Origin: an uncultured Poribacteria bacterium
GTDB taxonomy: Bacteria; Poribacteria; WGA-4E; WGA-3G
Assembly (NCBI GenBank): GCA_951813545.1
Contig: OX638352.1
Coordinates: 2,992,835 to 3,056,834 of the forward strand
DNA length: 64,000 nt
Reading direction: 5' to 3'
Made by a program: the position numbers and the translations under genes. Shown here in pieces: positions 19,352 through 28,791 of the stretch (position 1 is its first letter; each line of letters starts with the position of its first letter). The notes under the pieces were generated by a model that saw only the letters and a list, made by a program, of their open reading frames with translations, did not search any database and was not told the DNA's origin.

Positions 19352-22138
19352 ATGTTTCAAAAAGTAATAACCAAAGTCTTCGGTAGCAAAGAAGACCGAG
19401 ATGTGAAAAAGTTTCGTGACATTGTTGACGCTGTCAACCAGCGCGAGCCTGAAATCAAAAAACTCACCGATGCCCAACTGCAATCCAAAACACCTGAATT
19501 TCGCCGACAGTTGGATGCCGGAGCCTCACTTAATGAACTCTTACCAGATGCATTCGCCATCGTCCGCGAAGCAGCGATGCGAACCCTAAAACAACGACAC
19601 TACGATGTACAGATTATGGGTGGTGTCGCGCTCCACCAAGGCAGCATCGCGGAGATGCGCACAGGTGAAGGCAAAACGCTCACGTCAACCCTTGCCGTTT
19701 ATCTGAATGCCCTGACTGGAAAAGGCGTGCACCTCGCCACTGTCAATGACTATCTCGCACGCCGTGATGCTGAATGGATGGGAAAGGTTTACAACTTCCT
19801 CGGACTCTCGGTGGGATTAACGCTTAGCTTAATGCCGCGCGAACAGAAAAGACTCGGATACAAGGCAGACATCACTTACGGCGTTCACAGCGAATTTGGG
19901 TTCGATTACCTCTGGGATAACAAAGCGCTTTCAGTTGAAGATAAGACCCAGCGTGGGCATGTCTACGCCATCCTTGACGAAGTTGACAGCATCCTGATTG
20001 ATGAATCCCGTACGCCGCTTATCATTTCAGAACCGTCCGGTAAACCGCCAGAACTTTACAGGCAAATTAATAGCGTCGTCGCCCAACTCCAAGAAGGCGA
20101 ACATTTCCAAATCGACCAACAGGGAAAATCGAGAGGCAGTGTAACGCTGACCGACGAAGGCGTTGAGGAGGTCGAACGTCGTCTTGGCGTAGGTAACCTC
20201 TATGAACATACCAACATCGCTATGGTACATCACGTCAATCAGGCTCTCACTGCGCACCAACTCTATAAACGCGATGTCGATTATCTTGTCGAAAACGGCG
20301 AAGTCCTCCTCGTTGACGAATTCACAGGACGAAAACAGATCGGTAGACGGCTCAGCGAAGGACTCCACCAAGCAATTGAAGCGAAGGAACGCGTTAAAGT
20401 CGTGGAGGAAAGCGAAACTGGTGCTAAAATTACCTACCAAAACTACTTCCGCTTATACGATAAACTCGCGGGTATGACCGGTACCGCCGCTACTGAAGCG
20501 AACGAATTCGCGCATATCTACGGATTAGAGGTTTCTGTTATTCCAACTAACGAACCTATGATCCGGGCTGACCATGCTGATCAGATTTACAGGACCGAGG
20601 AGGCTAAATACGATGCCGTTTTACAAGACATCGTCGAACAGCACGAAAAGGGTCGTCCTGTACTCGTCGGTACCATTTCGATTGAAAATTCCGAGAAATT
20701 GAGCAAAATGCTCAGGAGCAAACATCGAAAAATCCGACATCAGGTTTTGAACGCCAAGGAGCACGCGAGTGAAGCCGATATCATCGCGCAAGCAGGTGTC
20801 CCCGGTGCTGTAACAATCGCAACAAACATGGCAGGTAGAGGTGTGGACATTCTCCTTGGCGGTAATCCTGAAGGCATGGCAGCCGAAACGCTGCGGAAGC
20901 AGAAAGCCAAAGCGGAAGCACTGTTACCAGAGTCCGAGGAATTCCAGGCAGCACTCGCAGATGCAGAAGTTATTTGTGAGGAAAACAAAAAGAATGTATT
21001 AGCTGCTGGTGGACTTCATATCGTCGGGACAGAACGCCACGAATCTCGACGTATTGACAATCAGCTCCGCGGACGCTCAGGTAGACAGGGAGATCCAGGC
21101 TCATCACGATTCTATCTTTCTCTTGAAGACGAATTGATGCGAAAATTCGGATCTGAACGTTTACAAGGATTGATGACCCGTGTCGGAATGGATGAAGACG
21201 TTCCATTAGAACACCCGTGGGTTACTAAATCCATTGAGAAAGCACAGACTCGCGTTGAACAGATGTATTTTGAAGTTCGTAAAAACCTTCTTAAGTTTGA
21301 CGATGTTATGGATACGCAGCGGGACACCATCTACACCTTGCGTGATACTGTCTTGACTTCCGCAACAGACGCAGCAGAACTAACAGAGCACGAAGGCACA
21401 GCAGAGGATGGTGGGCTTGCAGCACTCGCTGAAAAAGATGCCAAAGTCCCTACCTCTCTCAAAACCACAATTTGGGGGATGATTGAGAGGGTTGTCAGAG
21501 ATGCAGTCGATGACAATATGTCCGAAAAAGCGGAAAGTCCCCTTGAGACCCCTGATAGATTTGAGCAGTGGTTGACGAACACGTTCCCAATCGAGCCAAC
21601 TTGGAAAACACCGTTGGCACAAGCAAGTTTGGACGAAGTTCAAGAGCAGACATTGGAAATGCTGCGTGCCGCTTATGAAGAACGCGAAGCCGAAATGGGT
21701 CCAGAGATGATGCGCGTCCTTGAACGCTTACTCCTTCTGGATAGAATTGACGATCACTGGAAGGAACATCTCCATAACATTGACTATATTGAGGAGGGGA
21801 TCCGGTTCGGTGCTGGATATGGTGGTAAGGATCCGATTGTTGTCTTCAAAAATGAAGCACTCACTGTCTTTGAGAGTATGTATCAACAGATTGAGGAGCA
21901 GGTCAGTGAGTTCATCTTCAAATCTCGCGTCAATACCGAGGCACCACGGCGGGCCCCCAGTCAGCGGACCGGTAGACGGCGTAGACCACAGCCGAGAAGC
22001 CCTCAAGGCAGCAGCGCAGCCGCTGGTGATGCCGAATTTGCTTCACAACAGGCGATGGGGAACATGCCTAAAGTTGGTAGAAATGCTCCCTGTCCTTGTG
22101 GAAGTGGCAAGAAATATAAGAGATGCCACGGCAGCTAA
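19352..22138 (+). CDS. secA: Preprotein translocase ATPase SecA
   Basis: Motor ATPase that drives proteins through SecYEG. At 928 residues it is slightly long for the family. It shows [20 protein letters not shown] (Walker A, about 106-112), [34 protein letters not shown] (Walker B), [16 protein letters not shown] and [20 protein letters not shown] (helicase motif VI). The C-terminal linker is basic and Pro-rich and ends with the zinc-binding [13 protein letters not shown], which contacts SecB or ribosomes in known cases. AGGA precedes the ATG. It supports the many secreted proteins in this window. Confidence 0.98.
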   Translation: MFQKVITKVFGSKEDRDVKKFRDIVDAVNQREPEIKKLTDAQLQSKTPEFRRQLDAGASLNELLPDAFAIVREAAMRTLKQRHYDVQIMGGVALHQGSIAEMRTGEGKTLTSTLAVYLNALTGKGVHLATVNDYLARRDAEWMGKVYNFLGLSVGLTLSLMPREQKRLGYKADITYGVHSEFGFDYLWDNKALSVEDKTQRGHVYAILDEVDSILIDESRTPLIISEPSGKPPELYRQINSVVAQLQEGEHFQIDQQGKSRGSVTLTDEGVEEVERRLGVGNLYEHTNIAMVHHVNQALTAHQLYKRDVDYLVENGEVLLVDEFTGRKQIGRRLSEGLHQAIEAKERVKVVEESETGAKITYQNYFRLYDKLAGMTGTAATEANEFAHIYGLEVSVIPTNEPMIRADHADQIYRTEEAKYDAVLQDIVEQHEKGRPVLVGTISIENSEKLSKMLRSKHRKIRHQVLNAKEHASEADIIAQAGVPGAVTIATNMAGRGVDILLGGNPEGMAAETLRKQKAKAEALLPESEEFQAALADAEVICEENKKNVLAAGGLHIVGTERHESRRIDNQLRGRSGRQGDPGSSRFYLSLEDELMRKFGSERLQGLMTRVGMDEDVPLEHPWVTKSIEKAQTRVEQMYFEVRKNLLKFDDVMDTQRDTIYTLRDTVLTSATDAAELTEHEGTAEDGGLAALAEKDAKVPTSLKTTIWGMIERVVRDAVDDNMSEKAESPLETPDRFEQWLTNTFPIEPTWKTPLAQASLDEVQEQTLEMLRAAYEEREAEMGPEMMRVLERLLLLDRIDDHWKEHLHNIDYIEEGIRFGAGYGGKDPIVVFKNEALTVFESMYQQIEEQVSEFIFKSRVNTEAPRRAPSQRTGRRRRPQPRSPQGSSAAAGDAEFASQQAMGNMPKVGRNAPCPCGSGKKYKRCHGS

Positions 22139-22200
22139 CAACGTCACGCTATAGAGGGATCTTTAGGCACACCCGACTTTGTGACATAAGGAGAATCGCT

Positions 22201-22395
22201 TTGAACTCGGAGAACGCATATACACTCTCGAAGACGTTACTTGACATTCTTGCTTGTCCGGCATGTAAAGGTGAGATAGAACACGATGAAGCGGCACAGA
22301 AACTGGTGTGTGTCGGCGAGTGTCAGCGTCGCTATCCAATCCGTGACGGCATTCCAGTGATGCTCATTGATGAAGCAGAAGTGCCCGACGAATAA
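22201..22395 (+). CDS. Trm112-family zinc-ribbon-like protein
   Basis: 64 residues from a TTG start at 22201, chosen because AAGGAG (22188-22193) sits 7 nt upstream; the longer open frame back to 22123 overlaps secA and lacks a site. The sequence LLDILACPACKGEIEHDEAA, CVGECQRRYPIRDGIPVML is typical of the YcaR/Trm112 family, with CPAC and a second cysteine at VGEC. Family members act as small partners that stabilise methyltransferases or other enzymes. No methyltransferase is adjacent. Confidence 0.88.
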   Translation: MNSENAYTLSKTLLDILACPACKGEIEHDEAAQKLVCVGECQRRYPIRDGIPVMLIDEAEVPDE

Positions 22396-22584
22396 CTATG
22401 CTAATGAAGATGTCCCATAATCTGGATCCGGTTAGAATTAATCAGGAACCATCGCGGAACGAAAGGAAATGGGCTGCGGATAGAATATCTTAAGATAGCG
22501 TACGCGGCATCCGTCGCGTCGAAATTGACCAGATCCCATCGTGAAACGAAGTGGAACGATGACCAGAGTCCCATAGTTTAAAAA

Positions 22585-23823
22585 ATGAAAATTCTTTTTT
22601 TGAGTCTCCGGTGTCCGTATCCACCGCACCGAGGCGATCGGATCCGGTCATATAACTTTATCAGGCAGCTTTCGAAGCAGCATGCCGTAACGCTCGTTTA
22701 TTTTGCTGAGTCCGAAAGCGATATTGAATCAGCGAAAGACTTAGAGCCGTTTTGTGAACGCGTAGAGTGGGTGCGTTTTCAGCGTTCTTTCGCCTTTATG
22801 AATACAGGGTTACACTGTTTGTCGCGTCGTCCCCTCCAACTGCATTACTGGTACGCGCCGCAGATGCAACGGAAGATTAACCAGCTTCTTGAACAGGAAC
22901 ACTTTGAGCTAATTCACGCGCACCTGTTTCGGATGGGACAATACGTGACAGAGGTGCAGGGTCCCGCCAAAGTCTTAGATTTATGCGATTCGTTGGCACT
23001 GAATCTCAGTCGACGCGCCGAACTTGAAAGCAATCCATGGCTCGCGAAAATTAAATTAGATTGCACTCCAAAACGTTTTTTGGTAAAATTGGAGGAAAAT
23101 CGGGTACGGCGTTATGAAGTTGACATTATGAAGGCTTTTGATTGCGGCACCGTTGTCGCCCGCTTCGATCGGGACTATCTGCTGAAACAGGACGACAGCC
23201 TGAATCTATCGATTGTTCCGATGGGGGTCGACCTTGGCTACTTTCAGCCGAAGCCAGTAGTTCAACCCTCACCGCTGCTGCTTTTTACGGGAACAATGAA
23301 CTATTTTCCCAACTCAGATGCTGCGATCTATTTCTGTAATGAGATTTTCCCGCACATCCGAGAACAATATCCGAAGGCGGAGTTTTATATAGTAGGCAAT
23401 CATCCATCGGATCAGGTAAAGCGGCTTGCGGCACAGGACGGTGTGGTTGTCACCGGCTATGTACCGGATGTCCGTCCCTATTTTGAAAAAGCATCGGTCT
23501 TTGTTGCCCCTTTGCGTGCTGGATCGGGGATACAAACTAAAAATTTAGAGGCAATGGCAATGGGCGTGCCCGTTGTTACAACTTCCGTTGGGGCAATGGG
23601 ATTGGAGGCGGATATTGGCAAGGAATTGCTCGTCGCTGATACACCCGCTGCCTTTGCTGAACAGGTCATTCATTTACTCAATAACGAGGACTTGCGAAAG
23701 AAGTTTGCGCGAACTGCCAGGACCCGCGTCGAAACCAATTATAGTTGGGAGGCTATCGGCGATCGCTTAAAACATGTTTACTCCGAGGCAATTCATGTAC
23801 CGAAATTCAAAGCAGACTCGTAA
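22585..23823 (+). CDS. GT4-family glycosyltransferase (EpsH1/PEP-CTERM-associated type)
   Basis: 412 residues, GT-B fold. The N-terminus MKILFLSLRCPYPPHRGDRI and the segment VLDLCDSLALNLSRRAE resemble sugar transferases described with PEP-CTERM/EpsH1 systems. The C-terminal domain has LLFTGTMNYFPNSDAAIYF, FYIVGNHPS, VTGYVPDVRPYFEKASVFVA, then PLRAGSGIQTKNLEAMAMGVP, the nucleotide-sugar site of GT4 enzymes. The next two genes are a CapD/PglF-like enzyme and a phosphoglycosyl transferase, so it probably acts in glycan assembly on a lipid carrier. A related GT4 lies at 48409-49608. Confidence 0.88.
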   Translation: MKILFLSLRCPYPPHRGDRIRSYNFIRQLSKQHAVTLVYFAESESDIESAKDLEPFCERVEWVRFQRSFAFMNTGLHCLSRRPLQLHYWYAPQMQRKINQLLEQEHFELIHAHLFRMGQYVTEVQGPAKVLDLCDSLALNLSRRAELESNPWLAKIKLDCTPKRFLVKLEENRVRRYEVDIMKAFDCGTVVARFDRDYLLKQDDSLNLSIVPMGVDLGYFQPKPVVQPSPLLLFTGTMNYFPNSDAAIYFCNEIFPHIREQYPKAEFYIVGNHPSDQVKRLAAQDGVVVTGYVPDVRPYFEKASVFVAPLRAGSGIQTKNLEAMAMGVPVVTTSVGAMGLEADIGKELLVADTPAAFAEQVIHLLNNEDLRKKFARTARTRVETNYSWEAIGDRLKHVYSEAIHVPKFKADS

Positions 23824-23930
23824 TTGTACCCGAAAGGATGCTGATCTAGGTGGTAACCGGTTTTTAACATTTTAGACAACGGAAAAAACCGCGCAAAACC
23901 CTTATGGCTAAAAATTCTCGAGGAGGGAAT

Positions 23931-25955
23931 ATGGACAAACCGAAAATAAAGTGGAGTTTTACAGTTGTTGTTGATGTACTTCTTGTCAATGTTGCGTTTC
24001 TATTCGCTTACCTGACTAGCCGACAATTCGGTCTTGATTTATTAGAACAATCCACATGGCTCTCCACTATATTGCAGAGTGCAGATGCCTCCCTCTTCCA
24101 GCCTCAGTATCTTATCGGCTTTGGTACCGCTGTTGTTGTCACAATAATTCGTGTTGGTTTACTATTGGCTTTTAATCTGTACAAGCCGATATGGAAGTAT
24201 GCCTCCGTAAAGGAATTCCGCACGCTGGCTACCGCAATGATATTAGCGACTGTAGGCCTCATTGGGATTTCCATGCTATTGAAAATCGCTTGGGTCCTAT
24301 TCTTAATTGACGGATTCTATAACTTCGCACTTATTGGGTTTACCAAGTTCTCTGCCCAAATTCTTCAGGGAGATGGGCGGTTTGCAGGTCGGAACTCCGA
24401 GAAAAATTTAATAGAGGCAAACTCCCAATCGCGGTTACCTACGCGCAAGCCATCAACAAAAGTACTCATTGTCGGTGCCGGTGAAACAGGTATCGGTGTA
24501 CTACGCGCACTCAAAAATCATCCTAAAAAAGGCTATATACCGGTAGGTTTCATTGACGATGCGCCGCATAAAGTCGGCAGAAGTGTTTCGGGGCTTGAAG
24601 TGCTTGGTACGACCCGTGACCTGACCTATATTGCCCGTAAGCGCGAGATTGATGAGGTTGTCATCGCTATCCCCTCAGCACCGGGTGGTAAGATTCGCGA
24701 TATTATTCGGCAGTGCGAATATCGGGGCTGTCAATTTAAAATTGTCCCCAACATTCATGCAATCCTTGAAGGGAGAGCCAGTGTCAATCAGATCCGAGAA
24801 GTCCGATTCGAGGATCTCCTGAATCGCTCTACCTCACAAATGGACCTCGCTGAAGTCTCTAAATATCTCTCCGGTAAACGTGTGATGGTAACAGGCGCGG
24901 GTGGTTCAATTGGTTCTGAGCTTTGCCGTCAAGTGGCAAAACTCAATCCAGAGCTGCTTATCCTCTTTGGACGGGGTGAAAACAGTATTTATCACACAGA
25001 TATAGAACTCCGCGAGTCCGAACCGGAACTTAACCGCGCTTTAGTTATCGGTGACATTCGAGATAATGCCAAAGTTTCGCAAATTACACGCAAATACCGC
25101 CCTCATATCATTTTTCATGCCGCTGCGCACAAACATGTCAAGTTCATGGAGAATCATCCTGACGAAGCTGTGAAGAACAATATTCTCGGTACCCAAAACC
25201 TGATTGATGCTGCTATTAAACACAAAGTAGAGGCGTTTATCCTCGTCTCATCGGATAAGGCGGTGAATCCAACGAGCGTTTATGGGGCTTCCAAACGTGT
25301 GACGGAAAAATTGATTCAATGTAAAGCGAGACAAAACGGAACACGGTTTATCGCTGTTCGTTTTGGAAATGTTATTGGAAGTCGTGCAAGTGTGATCCCC
25401 AATTTCAAACGCCAAATTGCTAAAGGCGGACCCGTCACCGTTACGCATCGCGAAGCGACCCGCTATTTCATGACGATTCCAGAAGCTGTGCAGCTCCTTA
25501 TCCAAGCGGGTGCTATGGGAAACGGTGGCGAAATTCTGATGTTAGATATGGGTGAACCGATTAAAATTCTTGACCTTGCCCAAGACCTCATTCGACTTTC
25601 TGGACTTGAGGTGGACAGGGATATCAAGATTGCATTCACAGGTTTGGAACCGGGCGAAAAGTTGTATGAAGAACTCCTGACACCGCAGGAAGGTGTCACA
25701 GCAACAAAGCACCAACGTATCTTCGTCGCGCAATTGGAAGAGATAGAGGAACGCCAACTCATCTCTCAGATTGAGGAACTCTCACAACTTGCGGATACGC
25801 TAGACTCGGAAGGTATTGTTTCCAAATTCCAAGAATTGGTGCCAACATACCAGCCGAACCGCACATTCCTCACAGAGGAGAGCGACGTGGATAGCGCGTC
25901 TGAAATTATTCAGTTCCCCGCGGAAACGAAAATAGCCAGTGCGAATCGCCGTTAG
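23931..25955 (+). CDS. Nucleotide-sugar 4,6-dehydratase, CapD/PglF/WbpM type
   Basis: 674 residues from ATG 23931, picked over 23904 because GAGGAGGG lies 3-9 nt upstream. Four hydrophobic helices occupy about 8-140, then a CoA-binding-like Rossmann domain (VLIVGAGETGIGVLRALKNH, about 180-300), then the short-chain dehydrogenase/epimerase domain (VMVTGAGGSIGSELCRQVAK). Active-site features are SSDKAVNPTSVYGASKRVTE, where the usual Tyr-x3-Lys is YGASK and the Met/Asp-Lys region SDKAVNP is conserved. The family converts UDP-GlcNAc to a 4-keto-6-deoxy sugar at the inner membrane. A phosphoglycosyl transferase gene follows after 22 bp. Confidence 0.92.
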   Translation: MDKPKIKWSFTVVVDVLLVNVAFLFAYLTSRQFGLDLLEQSTWLSTILQSADASLFQPQYLIGFGTAVVVTIIRVGLLLAFNLYKPIWKYASVKEFRTLATAMILATVGLIGISMLLKIAWVLFLIDGFYNFALIGFTKFSAQILQGDGRFAGRNSEKNLIEANSQSRLPTRKPSTKVLIVGAGETGIGVLRALKNHPKKGYIPVGFIDDAPHKVGRSVSGLEVLGTTRDLTYIARKREIDEVVIAIPSAPGGKIRDIIRQCEYRGCQFKIVPNIHAILEGRASVNQIREVRFEDLLNRSTSQMDLAEVSKYLSGKRVMVTGAGGSIGSELCRQVAKLNPELLILFGRGENSIYHTDIELRESEPELNRALVIGDIRDNAKVSQITRKYRPHIIFHAAAHKHVKFMENHPDEAVKNNILGTQNLIDAAIKHKVEAFILVSSDKAVNPTSVYGASKRVTEKLIQCKARQNGTRFIAVRFGNVIGSRASVIPNFKRQIAKGGPVTVTHREATRYFMTIPEAVQLLIQAGAMGNGGEILMLDMGEPIKILDLAQDLIRLSGLEVDRDIKIAFTGLEPGEKLYEELLTPQEGVTATKHQRIFVAQLEEIEERQLISQIEELSQLADTLDSEGIVSKFQELVPTYQPNRTFLTEESDVDSASEIIQFPAETKIASANRR

Positions 25956-25977
25956 CCTTGTAAGGTAGGGTAACTGC

Positions 25978-26646
25978 ATGGCTCATACCAAGCGTTTAAG
26001 CGTAGGTACTCAAGATATTATAAAGCCTAACCGTGACTGGGCAAAACGGACGTTCGATGTCTTGTTCTCGACTATTGGTCTTCTGATCCTGTCCCCCCTT
26101 TTTTTGTTCAGCAGCCTCCTCGCAAAGTGCCAATCAAAGGGACCTGTGTTTTACAAAGCGAAACGGGTTGGTAGAGGCGAAGTCATCTTTGAAATGTATA
26201 AATTCAGGAGTATGGTGGCGAATGCGGATACGCTCGGTGGTGGTTTGACAACCTATAGAGATGCACGGATTACACGCATCGGTAGGTTTCTAAGATGGAC
26301 AAAATTGGATGAGCTCCCAAATTTAATCAATGTTATCAAGGGAGAGATGAGTCTCATCGGACCGCGTCCCGAAACCCCTGACTATGTGAAACACTACACG
26401 GAGACCCAGAAACAGGTGCTGCAAGTGAAGCCGGGGATGACCGGCCCTTCACAACTTGCCAATCGTGATGAAGAGGAGAAATTGAAAGGGCAACCTGATG
26501 CGGAACATTACTACATAACAGAACTGATGCCGAAAAAACTCGCCTTGGATCTTCACTATGTTGCTACACAGAGCATCGCCAACGATATAGGATGGTTGCT
26601 AAAGACCTTTTGGGTCGTCATTTTCACATCGCGCCGGTTCAAATAA
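25978..26646 (+). CDS. Phosphoglycosyl transferase (bacterial sugar transferase family)
   Basis: 222 residues. It transfers a sugar phosphate from a nucleotide sugar to a polyprenyl phosphate, starting glycan assembly. The re-entrant helix is DVLFSTIGLLILSPLFLFSSLLA (about 28-50). Catalytic and binding blocks are KRVGRGEVIFEMYKFRSM, the DE pair in LRWTKLDELPNLINVIKGEM, SLIGPRPETPDYV and VKPGMTGPSQL. AAGGTAGGG precedes the ATG. It is the last gene of the GT4-CapD-PGT block. Confidence 0.93.
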   Translation: MAHTKRLSVGTQDIIKPNRDWAKRTFDVLFSTIGLLILSPLFLFSSLLAKCQSKGPVFYKAKRVGRGEVIFEMYKFRSMVANADTLGGGLTTYRDARITRIGRFLRWTKLDELPNLINVIKGEMSLIGPRPETPDYVKHYTETQKQVLQVKPGMTGPSQLANRDEEEKLKGQPDAEHYYITELMPKKLALDLHYVATQSIANDIGWLLKTFWVVIFTSRRFK

Positions 26647-26660
26647 CTTTCTGTCTTAAT

Positions 26661-26735
26661 AGTTATCAGCAGTCAGCAGTCAGTAGAAGAGGTTTCTCAT
26701 TGAATCAAACGCTTCTTTACTGATAGCCGATAACT
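26661..26735. repeat. Long imperfect palindrome of the CAGTTATC class
   Basis: AGTTATC at 26661 and GATAACT ending at 26735 are the tips of an imperfect stem of about 30 bp, which includes AGAAG...CTTCTTT near the loop. It contains short TCAG/CAGTC repeats. Related material lies at 54263-54352 and 18046-18085. Confidence 0.6.
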
Positions 26736-26784
26736 ACTGCTCAATGTTGCCAAAAGTGCACCGGAGTGAAATTCCATTAAAAAT

Positions 26785-27651
26785 ATGAAAAAAAGACGCG
26801 TTTACATTATCTTAGGCAGTATTATCGGGCTGTTCTTCTTATTGCTGATTTTACGTTCAATAGGAGGCAGCGCATCAATTGGACAGAAGGTAGCGGTAGT
26901 AGACATCACAGGTATCATCTCGCGCTCAGATGCGACGATTAAACTGATTCATACCTACCGCGATGATCCGGGTATCAAAGCAATTGTTGTCAGAATTAAT
27001 TCTCCGGGCGGGAGTGTCGCGCCAGTCCAAGAGATTTACAGCGAATTAAAGAAGTTAGAGAAACCGGTAGTTGCTTCAATGGGTGGCAGTGCAGCATCTG
27101 GCGGTTATTATATTGCGTGCGCCGCCGACACGATTGTCGCAAATCCCGGCACCCTGACCGGTAGCATCGGCGTTATTATGCAGTTCACACAACTGAAAGG
27201 TTTGTACGACAAAGTCGGTTTAGGGCATAAGGTTATTAAAAGTGGTGATTTTAAAGATACAGGTTCACCCTTCCGCGAACTGACAGAACAGGAACAAGCA
27301 GTACTCCAAGCCACCGTGGATGATGTTTACAATCAATTCGTGGACACGATCTTTGAAGCACGAGGGGATCTCTTAACACGCGATGAAATTGTTGCGCTTG
27401 CAGACGGTCGTATTTTCTCTGGGAAACAGGCATTAGGTTCAAAACTGCTGGATCAACTCGGCAATCTTCCAGATTCAATTGAAGTCGCCGCGGAGTTGGC
27501 AGGTATTGAGGGCAAACCCAAGGTGGTACGTAAAGAGAAAAGGACATCACTGCTTGAACAACTCGTCGGAATTAAACAGATGCCGCCTCTGGATGAAATG
27601 TTCACCCTCCCCGGTGTCACCTTTCGTTACCAAATGCATCTTGGCAACTAG
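26785..27651 (+). CDS. sppA: Signal peptide peptidase SppA
   Basis: 288 residues, the short (half-length) form. One membrane anchor lies at about 7-26. The Ser-Lys dyad is readable: Ser105 in GGSAASGGYYIA and Lys157 in KSGDFKDTGSPF, 52 residues apart as in Bacillus SppA. INSPGGSV and GSIGVIM are the other conserved blocks. The enzyme degrades cleaved signal peptides in the membrane, which fits the many exported proteins here. It follows the palindromic repeat after about 50 bp. Confidence 0.94.
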   Translation: MKKRRVYIILGSIIGLFFLLLILRSIGGSASIGQKVAVVDITGIISRSDATIKLIHTYRDDPGIKAIVVRINSPGGSVAPVQEIYSELKKLEKPVVASMGGSAASGGYYIACAADTIVANPGTLTGSIGVIMQFTQLKGLYDKVGLGHKVIKSGDFKDTGSPFRELTEQEQAVLQATVDDVYNQFVDTIFEARGDLLTRDEIVALADGRIFSGKQALGSKLLDQLGNLPDSIEVAAELAGIEGKPKVVRKEKRTSLLEQLVGIKQMPPLDEMFTLPGVTFRYQMHLGN

Positions 27652-27698
27652 ATTCTCCAAACCATCAGCGGAAAATCAAGGTTACTATAAGGCAAAAG

Positions 27699-28754
27699 AT
27701 GGACGGCACGTATCAAGTTAACCACCACTGGAAAAAACTTGCGAGTCGAATTGTCAAGCCTCAACAGGTCGTACTCGTGATAGGGTCAACCGATGTGGGA
27801 AAATCGACCTTTTGCCGTTTCTTGGCTGACTTTGCCCTTACGCACGGCTTGAAGACCGCTTTGGTGGATGCAGATGTTGGGCAATCCCAAATTGGTCCAC
27901 CTACGACAATTGGTATGAAGTCCTTTACTCCAGAAGGCCCTTCTGTCCAATTTAATGGCACGGCTGACCAGTTGTACTTTGTCGGGGATTTGTCACCACG
28001 CGGACACTATCTTGAAGTACTAACAGGAACAAGCCTGATGGTAGATAGTGCCCGTGAAATCGATGCTAATTTCATTATTATTGACACGACCGGTTATATT
28101 CACGACAAACCCGCTGTCACTCTCAAACAACACAAAATTGAACTCATCAGACCGAACCACATAGTATGCATCGGTCGTTGTAGTGAATTGGAACAGATAA
28201 CGGCTTGCTACGATCAACAGGATTGGCTCAACGTCCACCACTTACTTCCGGACCGAAATGTCAGATCCAAAAGTATTAAGGCGCGTAGTCGATATCGGAA
28301 AGTTCAATTTGACGCTTACTTTGCTGAGAGCACCGTCCAACAACTACCTTTTGAACAGATTCGCGGTGGACGGACCCCTTTTTTCATTGGGCGTATCGCA
28401 AATGAGAAGGAATTAGAAATCCTCTCCGGACTCTCGGAAACACAAGTTTACCACGCTGAATGGGGACACCGCGCCTTGTGCCTCATTGTATCAAAACCCC
28501 TTTCCAAAGCGGTTATCACCCATATTAAAAATTATTTAAGTTTAACGCGCGTTACAGTAGAAGTCCGCGCTTACTTTGAACGCCGCCTGATTGGATTAAT
28601 TGGCACCGGATGCGGTAATACTTATGCCATCGGGATTATTGAAGACATCGATTTCCAAAAGCGAGAATTCAGTATTCGTTGCCCATTTTTAAAGGAGGGT
28701 GATGCCGTGAAGCAGGCGTGTGCCATCCAATTCGGTAACTATCAGATAAACTAA
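27699..28754 (+). CDS. Clp1/Grc3-like polynucleotide 5'-kinase family protein
   Basis: 351 residues. The P-loop GSTDVGKST (29-37), followed by TALVDADVGQSQIGPPTTIG (53-72), is the signature of the Clp1/Grc3/Nol9 RNA 5'-kinase fold. IDTTGYIHDKPAVTLKQHKIELI matches the lid region before the second half. The C-terminal part (about 215-350) is beta-rich with GLIGTGCGNTYAIGIIEDID, as in archaeal and some bacterial Clp1-like proteins. In eukaryotes and archaea such enzymes phosphorylate RNA or DNA 5' ends; the bacterial role is not established. It sits 47 bp after sppA and just before an ABC exporter, which gives no hint. Confidence 0.85.
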   Translation: MDGTYQVNHHWKKLASRIVKPQQVVLVIGSTDVGKSTFCRFLADFALTHGLKTALVDADVGQSQIGPPTTIGMKSFTPEGPSVQFNGTADQLYFVGDLSPRGHYLEVLTGTSLMVDSAREIDANFIIIDTTGYIHDKPAVTLKQHKIELIRPNHIVCIGRCSELEQITACYDQQDWLNVHHLLPDRNVRSKSIKARSRYRKVQFDAYFAESTVQQLPFEQIRGGRTPFFIGRIANEKELEILSGLSETQVYHAEWGHRALCLIVSKPLSKAVITHIKNYLSLTRVTVEVRAYFERRLIGLIGTGCGNTYAIGIIEDIDFQKREFSIRCPFLKEGDAVKQACAIQFGNYQIN

Positions 28755-28791
28755 CGGGTGTTGGAACTACGAGCAAAACGCAAAGAAACGA

